Below are positions 1-8,606 of a DNA stretch of 64,000 nucleotides, in pieces. This stretch comes from Candidatus Gastranaerophilales bacterium (GTDB lineage Bacteria > Cyanobacteriota > Vampirovibrionia > Gastranaerophilales > Gastranaerophilaceae). The number at the start of each line of letters is the position of its first letter. The first letter of the stretch is position 1. The stretch covers positions 62,001-126,000 of the forward strand of contig CALUTJ010000001.1 in NCBI GenBank assembly GCA_944323685.1, written 5' to 3'. Both the position numbers and the translations under genes were made by a program. The notes beneath the pieces are model-generated. The model did not search any database. It worked only from the letters and a program-made list of their open reading frames with translations, and was not told the DNA's origin.

Positions 1-1033
1 TTACCCCCAGTTTAATAACAAGCGCCCCGGACAATATAGATGCGATGAAACAGCCTGCCCCTCTAGGTACCATAGATAAACCGCTCATAAAAGCGGAATA
101 TCCCATTAATGACTGGAGCATAGACGGCAAAATCGAAGAAGAAGCCATCATAACCCCCATTAACACAACCTGAGCAAGTGTACCGATTAAAAAATTGTGG
201 TTTTTCAAGATTGATAAATTAATCAGACCTGTTTTCGATTTATTCTTTTTTATCTGAATATAAATAAAAAGGACAAGACAAATCATAGAGAAAGTAAACA
301 ATTTACAAATCCATGGAGAACCAAACCAGTCATTGTCATTACCTTTTTCAAGAACAACCTGAAGACTCAACAGCCACAGCGCCATAAACGTAAAGCCGGA
401 AAAGTCCATTGTCACACCTTCTTGTTTTCTGGAATACGGCGGCTCTTCAATATATTTTACAGAAAGATACAAAGCTAATATCCCGAAAGGAATATTAATA
501 AAATAGATAAAAGGCCACGAATAAGTTTCAGTAATCCACCCACCGACAGCAGGGCCCATAATAGGTGCCAGAATTACCCCCAAACCGAAAACAGACATGG
601 CAGAAGGCAGCTCTTCTTTGGGGAATATTTCAAAAATAATAGCCTGTGCAATAGGCATAATCCCGCCGCCGCCAATGCCCTGCAATATTCTAGAAACCAG
701 CATCATAGGCATTGAAGTAGACAATCCGCATAATATTGACGCCAGAGTAAATATAACTAGGCTGAGCAAAAAGTATTGTTTTCTGCCCATTAATTTGCAT
801 AAAAAATCAACTGTAGGAATAACAACACCGCTGGCTACAAGATAACTTGTAATAATCCATGTTGATTCGTTCCTGCTGACTGAAAATGAACCCGCCATAT
901 GCGGCAGAGCAACGTTAGAGATTGTTTCATCCAGAGCAAACATAAAAATTGATAACATGATAGGAATCATCGCTATCCAGGGGTTAACCTGAAATTTCCA
1001 ATCATCCTCAGCAATAGAAAAGCTCTCTGCCAT
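1..1033 (-). CDS. MFS multidrug transporter, DHA2/EmrB type (3' end outside window)
   Basis: Reading down from the ATG at 1033 gives an open frame that runs off the left edge, about 344 codons. The protein begins MAESFSIAEDDWKFQV and then shows many hydrophobic helices, with family signatures such as LDETISNVALPHMAGSFS in the first helix, SRILQGIGGGGIMPIAQ, and GPAVGGWITETYSWPFIYF in helix 5. These match the 14-helix DHA2 drug:H+ antiporters (EmrB/QacA), which pair with an HlyD-type adaptor and TolC in Gram-negative cells. A strong ribosome-binding site (AGGGGGAG) lies just upstream. The C-terminal third is not in the window. The substrate cannot be told from sequence. Confidence 0.9.
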   Translation of the reverse strand, partial: MAESFSIAEDDWKFQVNPWIAMIPIMLSIFMFALDETISNVALPHMAGSFSVSRNESTWIITSYLVASGVVIPTVDFLCKLMGRKQYFLLSLVIFTLASILCGLSTSMPMMLVSRILQGIGGGGIMPIAQAIIFEIFPKEELPSAMSVFGLGVILAPIMGPAVGGWITETYSWPFIYFINIPFGILALYLSVKYIEEPPYSRKQEGVTMDFSGFTFMALWLLSLQVVLEKGNDNDWFGSPWICKLFTFSMICLVLFIYIQIKKNKSKTGLINLSILKNHNFLIGTLAQVVLMGVMMASSSILPSMLQSLMGYSAFMSGLSMVPRGAGCFIASILSGALVIKLGV

Positions 1034-1201
1034 ATATATTTACTCCCCCTCAGCTGTAGACAAGTCTATAAATAGATTAAAAAATAAAACTAAGGCAAAT
1101 GCAAATAATTTTTAAGGAGAAACGCGCCTATAGAAATTTGCGGTTAGAATCCCTAATAAAAAAACTTCCCGAAGGAAGTCTTATAAAAACTGGGCCCGGA
1201 G

Positions 1202-1249
1202 ACTCTGCCGAAAAAAACAAGACTAAATGTCTTGTTTTTTGAGAGGTAG
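1202..1249 (+). repeat. Hairpin insertion element in broken tRNA T-loop, copy 1
   Basis: The element starts ACTCTGCCG and ends GAGAGGTAG. Between them is a perfect stem, ACAAGAC/GTCTTGT, around the loop TAAAT. It replaces the T-loop bases between GGGCCCGGAG and AACCC of the neighbouring tRNA sequence. Copy 2 is at 1337-1385 and differs by one A in the A-run. Copy 3 is inverted at 1588-1634 and has a different but still paired stem. Confidence 0.7.
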
Positions 1250-1336
1250 AACCCCGAATTTCCGAAGGAAATTTGCGGTTCGAATCCCTAATAAAAAAAC
1301 TTCCCGAAGGAAGTCTTATAAAAACTGGGCCCGGAG

Positions 1337-1385
1337 ACTCTGCCGAAAAAAAACAAGACTAAATGTCTTGTTTTTTGAGAGGTAG
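1337..1385 (+). repeat. Hairpin insertion element in broken tRNA T-loop, copy 2
   Basis: This has the same ends and stem as the copy at 1202-1249, with one extra A, and sits in the second tandem unit at the same place relative to the tRNA fragment. Near-identity with copy 1 suggests it was multiplied by the tandem duplication and not inserted separately. Confidence 0.7.
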
Positions 1386-1426
1386 AACCCCGAATTTCCG
1401 AAGGAAATTTGCGGTTCGAATCCCTA

Positions 1427-1451
1427 ATAAAAAAACTTCCCGAAGGAAGTC
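1427..1451 (-). terminator. Rho-independent terminator of tRNA(CAU)
   Basis: Read on the minus strand, ACTTCC-TTCG-GGAAGT is followed by a run of seven T. It lies 11 bases after the tRNA 3' end. Identical hairpins occur in the two upstream repeat copies (about 1156-1180 and 1291-1316). Confidence 0.75.
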
Positions 1452-1461
1452 TTATAAAAAC

Positions 1462-1533
<72 letters not shown>

Positions 1534-1579
1534 GTGGCGATTATTTATTTAATTGTTGCCTGACCTGCTTGTGGTAGCT

Positions 1580-1653
1580 GCGCTACCTACCTCTCCTCTG
1601 ATGTGACATTTAGTCACATCCTCGTCGGCAGAGTGCCACAGGCCCGTGGCGAT
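1580..1653 (-). pseudogene. Broken copy of the tRNA(CAU) 5' end, D-loop interrupted by a hairpin element
   Basis: In plus orientation the intact tRNA reads GCGCTACC-gctgc-GCCACAGG and then CCCGTGGCGAT. At 1580-1653 the same flanks GCGCTACC and GCCACAGGCCCGTGGCGAT occur, but the D-loop bases are replaced by a 47-bp element (1588-1634). That element is the inverted form of the ones at 1202 and 1337: TACCTCTC, stem ATGTGAC/GTCACAT around ATTTA, then CGGCAGAGT. The shared GCCACAGG sequence is offset by 112 bp from the intact gene. Confidence 0.65.
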
Positions 1654-1772
1654 AATAAAAAGTGCAACCCGAATCATATTGATAATCGGCTAACAACCTT
1701 TTACGTATGATTAAAATACCATTAACATTAAGCATGGTCAAGCACATTTAAAACAAAAATAATCTAAACAGC

Positions 1773-2588
1773 CTATTCTTCTGAACTTTCAGGAATAGCA
1801 TTATTAACAGCAGTTAAAATATTGATGTTATTTTGAACCTGCAAATTTCTGTTACTTAGCTCTTTCGAATATCTTATATAAGAAGCTACAATCATTGCAG
1901 GCATAAGTACAAATGCTGATATATTATTAGCAATGCCAAGATACGGCCTTTTTTCAACAAATTTTTCCGCAGGCATGACTAATTTTTTATTAACAAAAGA
2001 GTTATTCAAAACTTTTTTAACGGGCTGATAAACATGCCTGTCAGCTTTTTGCACAAAATCAGGGAATTTCGATTTTATAGCATCTTTAAAAGCAATTGCG
2101 CCTTTATTTACCATATCAAATGCGGTATATATTGCTGAAAAATCAATAATTGTAGATAAAACAGGATGTTTCTTATCAAGCTTGTCTAAGGGCTCTACAT
2201 GAGAGTTAACAAGATTTTTCATGCCTGCGACAGCAGCCCCTGCTGCCAAAACCGCACCCCATTTTCCGGCCGATTTAGCACCGGCCTTAATCTTTGTTGC
2301 CAAATTACCTTTTTTAACAAGAGCCGTAGCAGCAGTATCAAGAACCGGAACAGTAACTAAAAGTGTTTTCATGGTATTAGCCGCGACTTTAGACATCTTT
2401 TTGTCAGGCAGATAAGCTGATAAAGCGTAAATCTCGTCATCTGACATTTTTTTTACGTTATTATCTTCGATTAAATCATTAGGCAAACTATCGGAATCAT
2501 CTGTAGCTTTGAAGCTTCTGAAATTCCCTGAAAGCAAATTATGCAACTTGGCAATATTAAAATTGTTGTTGATTTTAGAAAAAGACAT
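1773..2588 (-). CDS. Hypothetical protein with hydrophobic segments
   Basis: 271 residues; family not recognised. The N-terminus (MSFSKINNNFNIAKLH) is polar with no signal peptide. Hydrophobic stretches lie near residues 65-85 (TMKTLLVTVPVLDTAATAL), 108-125 (WGAVLAAGAAVAG) and 220-240 (ISAFVLMPAMIVASYI), which suggests membrane association. A polar C-terminal tail follows. It resembles in style, though not in alignable sequence, the 258-residue protein at 13017: a polar start, then Ala/Gly-rich hydrophobic segments. It is divergent from mtaB across a 75-bp gap, with no partner gene on its strand. Probably a lineage-specific family. Confidence 0.75.
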   Translation of the reverse strand: MSFSKINNNFNIAKLHNLLSGNFRSFKATDDSDSLPNDLIEDNNVKKMSDDEIYALSAYLPDKKMSKVAANTMKTLLVTVPVLDTAATALVKKGNLATKIKAGAKSAGKWGAVLAAGAAVAGMKNLVNSHVEPLDKLDKKHPVLSTIIDFSAIYTAFDMVNKGAIAFKDAIKSKFPDFVQKADRHVYQPVKKVLNNSFVNKKLVMPAEKFVEKRPYLGIANNISAFVLMPAMIVASYIRYSKELSNRNLQVQNNINILTAVNNAIPESSEE

Positions 2589-2663
2589 GCCTATGCCGAT
2601 TCCATGTTGTTCTACTTTATTAGTATACTACGAAATAAAAAATTTTTATATTAAAATTTTTTT

Positions 2664-3950
2664 ATGAAAACATTTTTTATTAAAACACACGGATGCAAAG
2701 CCAACCAGCTTGAATCAGACATACTGAAAGAAAAGCTTTCAAATGCAGGTTATAAAGAGATTACAAAACCTGATTGCGCCGATATTTTTATACTAAATTC
2801 GTGCTCAGTTACGGAAAACGCAGACATAGACGCCTTACGCACACTCAGAAATGTCAAACACAAAAACGACAAAATTATAACCGTTTTAACGGGCTGTAGC
2901 GCACAGCTTAACGAACAAAGCCTGAAACAGTATGATTTTATTGATATTATGCTCGGCAATAACGACAAATTTGATATTGTTAACGCAATACAAACCCGTA
3001 ATAGCAGTGTGGAAGATATTTTCAATATAAAAGAATTTAACAATCAATTTATACACACATATTCAAAAACACGCGGATACTTAAAAATTCAAGACGGCTG
3101 CAACAATTATTGCAGCTACTGCACAATTCCTTTTGCAAGAGGAAACAGCAGAAGCAACACAATTAAAAATATACTTGAGCAAATAAAAATATACACGGAC
3201 TCAGGCATTCAAGAGGTTGTACTGACAGGTATACACATAGGTCAATGGGGAGAAGACTTTGCCGACAAACAAACACTTCTTAATCTTCTGGAAGAAATAG
3301 AAAATACAAATATTAAAAGATACCGTTTAGGCTCTTTAAACCCTCTTGAAATAAACGACAAAATGCTGGATTTTCTGGCTGAATCACAAAAGTTCTGTCC
3401 GCATTTCCATTTGTCGCTGCAATCACTTTGCGACAAAACTCTTGCAGGAATGAACAGACATTATACGGCAACTGACTGTCTGGACTTGATAGAAAATATC
3501 AACAAAAAGTTCACACTCCCGTTTATAGGCAGTGACATAATTGTGGGATTTCCTGACGAAAGTGATGAAGATTTTTCAATAACCTATAACAATGCTTCAA
3601 TTTCGGGGCTTTCTGCCATACACGTTTTTCCATACTCAATCAGAAAAAATACAAAAGCAGCACAAATGAAAAACCAAATCGACGAAAAGACAAAACACGC
3701 CCGCTCAGAAACATTCCACAAATTAGCATCAGAAAAATTACAAACATTTATCAACAAAAATACAGGTACAAAAACAACTGTTTTAATAGAAAAAAATCCT
3801 GATAAACATACCGGCAAACTAAAAGGGGTTACTCCTAATTATTTGACAGTATATTTTGACTCAACCGGCAAAAACCTGTGTAACACCATACAGAATGTGG
3901 AAATTACGGCGCTGAATAAAGATAACCGATTAGAAGGCAAAATACTTTAA
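2664..3950 (+). CDS. mtaB: tRNA t6A37 methylthiotransferase MtaB
   Basis: 428 residues, the usual length. This radical-SAM enzyme adds a methylthio group to N6-threonylcarbamoyladenosine at tRNA position 37. The N-terminal MTTase domain carries three cluster cysteines (HGCKANQ near 11, LNSCSVTEN near 47, TGCSAQ near 78). The radical-SAM motif GCNNYCSYC places cysteines near 146, 150 and 153. LTGIHIGQWG and LGSLNP are typical MtaB segments, and a C-terminal TRAM-like region follows. No clear Shine-Dalgarno precedes the ATG, only a T-rich run. TsaD, needed for the t6A that MtaB modifies, is encoded at 22301-23359. Confidence 0.93.
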   Translation: MKTFFIKTHGCKANQLESDILKEKLSNAGYKEITKPDCADIFILNSCSVTENADIDALRTLRNVKHKNDKIITVLTGCSAQLNEQSLKQYDFIDIMLGNNDKFDIVNAIQTRNSSVEDIFNIKEFNNQFIHTYSKTRGYLKIQDGCNNYCSYCTIPFARGNSRSNTIKNILEQIKIYTDSGIQEVVLTGIHIGQWGEDFADKQTLLNLLEEIENTNIKRYRLGSLNPLEINDKMLDFLAESQKFCPHFHLSLQSLCDKTLAGMNRHYTATDCLDLIENINKKFTLPFIGSDIIVGFPDESDEDFSITYNNASISGLSAIHVFPYSIRKNTKAAQMKNQIDEKTKHARSETFHKLASEKLQTFINKNTGTKTTVLIEKNPDKHTGKLKGVTPNYLTVYFDSTGKNLCNTIQNVEITALNKDNRLEGKIL

Positions 3951-3990
3951 TAAATATACCCTTATTCTCGTTTTGTAATATAATTTAGTA

Positions 3991-4821
3991 ATGAAAATAA
4001 AAGTATTACTGGTACAAAACAGCGCAATCATAGGAAATAAAAAGGCAACTTTTGATAACCTGCAAACAATACTTGAGCCGTACAGGGGTAAAAGAATTGA
4101 TTTTATTATCTTGCCTGAAGTCTGGTCAATAGGCTGGTATTGCCAAAATTTTGCAAAAGAAGCCGAAATTTTAGAAAGCAGCCCAAGTATTGATGTTCTG
4201 AAAGATATAGCAATCACTTATAAATCAAACGTCATTGGCGGAAGCATAATCCTAAAAAAGGACAATAAATATACAAACACCTGTCCAGTTATCTCCAGAA
4301 AAGGCAAAATTGTCACAACTTATGACAAAATGCACCTGTTTTCGCATAAAGGTTCGGAAGAAAACAAATACATAACAACAGGCAGCGAGCTTAAGATATT
4401 AAATTACAACGGAGTAAAAATAGGGCTGACAATCTGTTATGATATAAGATTTCCTGAAATTTATCGAGAATACTCAAAACACGGTGTACAAATTTTTGTC
4501 AATATGGCAGCATGGTCAAATAAAAAGCCCGAGCACTGGGAAATCATGCACCGTGCAAGAGCTATAGAAAACCAGTGCTATATGCTTACTGTTGACCAGA
4601 CAGGGAAAATTACCGATAAAGAATATAATCTCGGCAACTCAATGATTATTAACCCGTGGGGTGACATAGAAGCATCATTACAGTCACAGGAAGACTGTTT
4701 GCTATATGAAGTAGATACTGCTAAAGTAAAAGAATTAAGAGAAAACTTTCCTCTGATTTCTGACAGAAGAGATACCGGATTTAAAACGTTTAATTATAAG
4801 GAGATAAACTTATATGACTAA
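3991..4821 (+). CDS. Carbon-nitrogen hydrolase, nitrilase superfamily (omega-amidase-like)
   Basis: 276 residues. The catalytic triad is visible: Glu43 in ILPEVWSIGW, Lys113 in YDKMHLFSHKG and Cys149 in GLTICYDIRFPEIYRE. The family cleaves amides; the closest remembered relatives are omega-amidase/Nit2-type enzymes that hydrolyse alpha-ketoglutaramate or alpha-ketosuccinamate. The HLFSHKGSEE segment and the CYDIRFPE box fit that group. No signal peptide, so cytoplasmic. Its 3' end overlaps the start of the dacB-like gene by 8 bp, so the two are probably co-transcribed. The exact substrate is inference. Confidence 0.88.
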   Translation: MKIKVLLVQNSAIIGNKKATFDNLQTILEPYRGKRIDFIILPEVWSIGWYCQNFAKEAEILESSPSIDVLKDIAITYKSNVIGGSIILKKDNKYTNTCPVISRKGKIVTTYDKMHLFSHKGSEENKYITTGSELKILNYNGVKIGLTICYDIRFPEIYREYSKHGVQIFVNMAAWSNKKPEHWEIMHRARAIENQCYMLTVDQTGKITDKEYNLGNSMIINPWGDIEASLQSQEDCLLYEVDTAKVKELRENFPLISDRRDTGFKTFNYKEINLYD

Positions 4822-6163
4822 ATTTAAAACCGCTTTAACCTTTATCGCTGTTCTGGTTATGAGCGCCAACACAGCCTTTTGCGCAAACTTAGATTCAATT
4901 ATAAAAAAATCAAACCTTGACAAAACCTCTACAATCGCGGTTTCGGTAAAAGATGCCAAAACAGGCAAAACAATTTATGAGTACAATGAAAATAAACTCA
5001 TGAACCCTGCATCAGTACAAAAAATCTTTACCATGAAAGCTGCCTATGAAGAGCTTAAACCGGAATATACTTTTGATACAAAAGTTTTTGCGGACAATAA
5101 CGGCAATATGTATATAAAATTATCCGCAGATCCTTCACTCACTACGGAAGATTTAAAAAAGCTGCTTAAAGAAACAAAAGAAATATACCGTAAACCCTTT
5201 AACGACATAGTAATAGACCCGTCAGTAATTGACGACAAACAGTGGGGAACAGGCTGGATGTGGGACGATGACACAAATGAGCTGCTGCCAAAATACTCCC
5301 CCTACACAATAAACCAGAACAAAATAAATATAACAATAACCCCTTCAAAAAACGGGCTATCTGAAATTAAAAACAAAAGCGATTACCATATGATGTTTGT
5401 TAACCTGCTGAAAAACGGAACATCAAACAATATAACTTTTGAAAGAAAGCCCTGGGCTTCATCAGATATGACCTATGTGACAGGCACAATTCACTCTCAA
5501 ATTTCAAGACAGATGCCTGTTAATTCCCCTCAATCATATTTCACAACAGAATTAAAAAAATCAATTTCCGCAGCAGGTATAAAATATTCCGGTCAAATAA
5601 AAATAGCGCCTGTACCGGGCAGTGCTAAATTGATAACAAAACACTCAAGTGATACACTTGAAAATCTGGTTGCTTATACGCTTAAAAACAGTAACAATCT
5701 TTATTCGGAATTGATTTTTAAAGCTGCTGCAGCACACCAAACCAAACAGCAGGGTACAACTCAAAAAGCGGTTAACATGTTAAAAAAATACTATGCCGAC
5801 ATTAAAACGACAGAAAAGCTAATCATTGTTGATGCCTGCGGTATATCACGCAACGACCTTATAACTGCTGACTGGGCAACAGATGCGTTAAATAAAATTT
5901 ACAAAGACAAAGATTTTGACAAATTTGCTATACTGCTGCCAAAACCGATGGAAGGTACATTACGCGACAGATTGATTAACATAAGCTTAAGATTACGGGC
6001 AAAAACAGGCACCGCAAGCGGTATAAGTTCAATTTCCGGCTACATTGACACAAAGAATAATAAAAAATATTCGTTTGCAATATTTATTCAAAACCACAAT
6101 GAACCTGTAGAAAATGTAAAGAAATTTGAGGACGAAATAATCAACGAAATTTATAAAATGTAA
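4814..6163 (+). CDS. dacB: D-alanyl-D-alanine carboxypeptidase/endopeptidase, PBP4 (peptidase S13)
   Basis: 449 residues with a signal peptide (hydrophobic to about residue 23, AFCA end). Penicillin-binding motifs are present: SxxK as S67-V-Q-K70 in NPASVQKIFTMK, an SxN-type SNN in LKNSNNLYSELIF, and KTG at about 397 in AKTGTASGISSISGY. Family S13 enzymes trim or cleave peptidoglycan peptides in the periplasm. It starts inside the end of the nitrilase gene (8-bp overlap) with the ribosome site AAGGAGAT, supporting this ATG and translational coupling. Confidence 0.92.
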   Translation: MTKFKTALTFIAVLVMSANTAFCANLDSIIKKSNLDKTSTIAVSVKDAKTGKTIYEYNENKLMNPASVQKIFTMKAAYEELKPEYTFDTKVFADNNGNMYIKLSADPSLTTEDLKKLLKETKEIYRKPFNDIVIDPSVIDDKQWGTGWMWDDDTNELLPKYSPYTINQNKINITITPSKNGLSEIKNKSDYHMMFVNLLKNGTSNNITFERKPWASSDMTYVTGTIHSQISRQMPVNSPQSYFTTELKKSISAAGIKYSGQIKIAPVPGSAKLITKHSSDTLENLVAYTLKNSNNLYSELIFKAAAAHQTKQQGTTQKAVNMLKKYYADIKTTEKLIIVDACGISRNDLITADWATDALNKIYKDKDFDKFAILLPKPMEGTLRDRLINISLRLRAKTGTASGISSISGYIDTKNNKKYSFAIFIQNHNEPVENVKKFEDEIINEIYKM

Positions 6164-6267
6164 TTAGACTAAATATATTAGGCAAATCTAAACAAAATAA
6201 TATATAATTAATAGTGTTGACTTAGTTACAAAAATCATTAAAAGTAAAATAAAAAGGATATAGAGGT

Positions 6268-7032
6268 ATGAAATTGAAAAAAATTGTTTTAGGGTTAGCA
6301 TTAATGTCATTTATGATTATACAAACAGGAGCATTTGCTCAGACATCGGATGCACAGATACGTGCAATGGTATCAAAATACAAAAGCGAGAACTATCTTG
6401 GCTGTATACAAGATACAAATAAAATCCTTAAAGATGACCCTACTAATATTTATGCCCACTACTACAAAGGTTTGTCTTATTATCAACTGGGTCAGGCAGA
6501 ACCGGCAACAGAATCATTTACTAACGTACAAAATTTAAACTCAAATGAAACTCTTGTACGTTACGCAACAAGAGCCAAAGCCTGCATTGAACAACCGGAA
6601 GCATGCCAGGCATTCGCAGAAGGCAATAAAACAGACCTTGATAAATTTATTAAATCTAAAAAATTCTTTGATACACCTGTACAGGCTGAGGTAAACAAAA
6701 AGAAACTCGAAAGAATTAAAGAAAATATCAACGACAGCGTAAACAATACGTCTGAACAAAAATCTGAAATGCCAACAAATGAAGAAATTGCTAACGCAGT
6801 CAAAACACTTGCAAAATTAGGCGTTAACCCGATGGGTTCCATGGTTCAGCCGATGGCATACCAAAATCCCGAGATGATGCAAATGAGCATGCTGCTCGGT
6901 AACAACACACAACAAAATTACGGTATGAATAACATGCTTCCGTATCTTATGATGAATCAAGGCAACAGACAAAATATGTCGCCTGAATTTATCGAAACAA
7001 TGATGATGAATCAAATGACACCGACATATTAA
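6268..7032 (+). CDS. Exported protein with TPR-like repeats
   Basis: 254 residues. The N-terminus has a signal peptide (MKLKKIVLGLALMSFMIIQ, cleavage near AFA-Q). Residues 35-110 read as two to three tetratricopeptide-like helical pairs (YAHYYKGLSYYQLGQAEPAT). The C-terminal third is rich in Met, Gln and Asn (MNNMLPYLMMNQGNRQNM), low complexity and probably unstructured. Only 8 bp separate its stop from the fliW reading frame, so it may head the operon with fliW and csrA. Role unknown; a periplasmic scaffold is plausible. Confidence 0.82.
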   Translation: MKLKKIVLGLALMSFMIIQTGAFAQTSDAQIRAMVSKYKSENYLGCIQDTNKILKDDPTNIYAHYYKGLSYYQLGQAEPATESFTNVQNLNSNETLVRYATRAKACIEQPEACQAFAEGNKTDLDKFIKSKKFFDTPVQAEVNKKKLERIKENINDSVNNTSEQKSEMPTNEEIANAVKTLAKLGVNPMGSMVQPMAYQNPEMMQMSMLLGNNTQQNYGMNNMLPYLMMNQGNRQNMSPEFIETMMMNQMTPTY

Positions 7033-7052
7033 TAAATAAAGTGGAAATAAAA

Positions 7053-7508
7053 ATGCAAATAACAACAACTAGATTTGGGGAAGTCGAAATTGATGAAAAT
7101 TTGATATTTACATTTGTTCAACCAATTATCGGCTATGATAAATTAAGCAGGTATGTATTAATCGAACACAATGAAAACTCAGCCTTCAAATGGCTGCAAT
7201 CGGTGGATGAACCGTCATTAGCTTTTCCTGTAACATCGCCTGCATTTTTTAATATCGATTACCAATTTGAAATTCCTACGGAAACAGCAGAACAAATAGA
7301 GTTAACATCGGTAGATTCTTTAATATCATTAAATGTCGTGACTATTCCGCAGGGAAAGCCTCAAAAAGCGACAATAAACCTGTTAGCTCCGATAATAATA
7401 AACGCAAACAACAAGCAGGGAATGCAAATGATACTGTCAAACTCAAATTATCCCGTAAAATATTCTCTTTTCGGGAATAAAGCTGACGAACAAACAACTC
7501 AGGGATAG
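7053..7508 (+). CDS. fliW: Flagellar assembly factor FliW
   Basis: About 151 residues from the ATG at 7053; a GTG at 7041 is also in frame, but the family starts near MQITTTRFGEVEIDEN. In Bacillus FliW binds flagellin and antagonises CsrA, coupling flagellin supply to hag translation. The conserved segments YVLIEHNENSAFKWLQSV and TIPQGKPQKATINLLAPI are typical. csrA follows 8 bp downstream, the classic fliW-csrA arrangement. No flagellin gene is in the window, though fliO is at 28395. Confidence 0.92.
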   Translation: MQITTTRFGEVEIDENLIFTFVQPIIGYDKLSRYVLIEHNENSAFKWLQSVDEPSLAFPVTSPAFFNIDYQFEIPTETAEQIELTSVDSLISLNVVTIPQGKPQKATINLLAPIIINANNKQGMQMILSNSNYPVKYSLFGNKADEQTTQG

Positions 7509-7516
7509 GAGAAACA

Positions 7517-7801
7517 ATGCTTGTATTAGCAAGAAAAATCGGTGAAAAAATAATACTCAATGATAATATTGAAGTGATAGTTCTGGATTCAAATCAGAAT
7601 ACGGTCAAATTGGGGATAAACGCTCCGAAAAATGTTACCGTATACAGAGAAGAGCTATACAGAGAAATTAAACAAAACAATATAAAGAGTCAGGATGTAA
7701 CAGAAAATTCAATAAACGAACTGTCAGAATTGTTAATAAATCAACGTACGAACAATCCGGATTCCATTGTTCAAAAGTTAACAACAAAATTACCAAAATA
7801 A
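7517..7801 (+). CDS. csrA: Carbon storage regulator CsrA
   Basis: 94 residues. The first 55 match CsrA closely (MLVLARKIGEKIILNDNIEV; VKLGINAPKNVTVYREELY), including the C-terminal RNA-binding segment. CsrA dimers bind GGA motifs in mRNA leaders and repress translation. The last 40 residues form an extra tail, longer than in E. coli CsrA (61 residues). The ribosome site AGGAG sits 7 bases before the ATG. It lies between fliW and a TPR gene whose ATG is 1 bp past the csrA stop, so all are one operon. Confidence 0.95.
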   Translation: MLVLARKIGEKIILNDNIEVIVLDSNQNTVKLGINAPKNVTVYREELYREIKQNNIKSQDVTENSINELSELLINQRTNNPDSIVQKLTTKLPK

Positions 7802-7802
7802 T

Positions 7803-8480
7803 ATGGACAGAAAAGAGTTATTAACTAAATTTTATGTAAACAAAGATTATGAGTTATTAAAACAGACACTTCCTTCATCAAAAAATCCTGATGAGCTTGA
7901 TATTCTCGCAAGAATCTATATTGAAGAAAAAGAATACGCAAAAGCATCACAAATATACAATGATTTAGGCATGCTATATGAATTCGGACGCTGCCGGCTC
8001 TTATGCGGAGATTTAGACTCAACAAAAAAAATCTGGGGCTCAATAAAAGATGATACACCTGCTGTTCTATGGGGCCGTTCACTTCTTGAGTTTATTAATT
8101 TATATGTAATAAAGGTACCCACATTCTTTCAGATACGTGCATTTTTAGAAGTTGATATGGACGCTTTGTTGAAGGCAAACCTTATTACATATTGCGAAAA
8201 TATAGCAAACGGCGCACACCTTTTTGCACAAAACAATCCGGAAAGTTACAAATTTATAGGCAGAGTCTTTGTAAACAATAAATATTTTGAACTAGCCGAA
8301 TTGTTTCTTAAAAAAGCAAAAGATGTCTGCTATGTTGACCCTGAAGTACATTTTCTTCTGGCAAAATGCAGCCTGCATAAAAATGACTTAAATTCCGCAA
8401 TAAAATCATTAAAAACCAGTATGGAAAAAGGTTACGGCTATTATCCGGCTAAAAAATTACTTAAAGAAATCACAAATTAA
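7803..8480 (+). CDS. TPR-like helical-repeat protein
   Basis: 225 residues, cytoplasmic by the absence of a signal peptide. Repeated helical pairs are visible (LARIYIEEKEYAKASQIYND; FLLAKCSLHKNDLNSAIKSL), typical of tetratricopeptide scaffolds. It follows csrA after 1 bp and so is probably translated from the same mRNA. Linkage to fliW-csrA hints at a role in flagellar or post-transcriptional control, but nothing in the sequence proves it. Confidence 0.8.
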   Translation: MDRKELLTKFYVNKDYELLKQTLPSSKNPDELDILARIYIEEKEYAKASQIYNDLGMLYEFGRCRLLCGDLDSTKKIWGSIKDDTPAVLWGRSLLEFINLYVIKVPTFFQIRAFLEVDMDALLKANLITYCENIANGAHLFAQNNPESYKFIGRVFVNNKYFELAELFLKKAKDVCYVDPEVHFLLAKCSLHKNDLNSAIKSLKTSMEKGYGYYPAKKLLKEITN

Positions 8481-8502
8481 ACTAAAATATATAAAAATTA
8501 TG

Positions 8503-8532
8503 TTGAAACATACGCATTATATGAGGTACAAT
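8503..8532 (+). promoter_or_regulatory. Sigma70-type promoter of clpC
   Basis: TTGAAA at 8503-8508 and TACAAT at 8527-8532 are spaced by 18 bp in the 126-bp gap before clpC. A good ribosome site (AGGAG) follows at 8594-8598. No CIRCE or CtsR-like operator was seen. Confidence 0.5.
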
Positions 8533-8606
8533 AATTAAGAACTGTATAATCAGGCAAATAAAATAACTTGATTAAACAATCAATATATACGGACAGGAGT
8601 TAATAA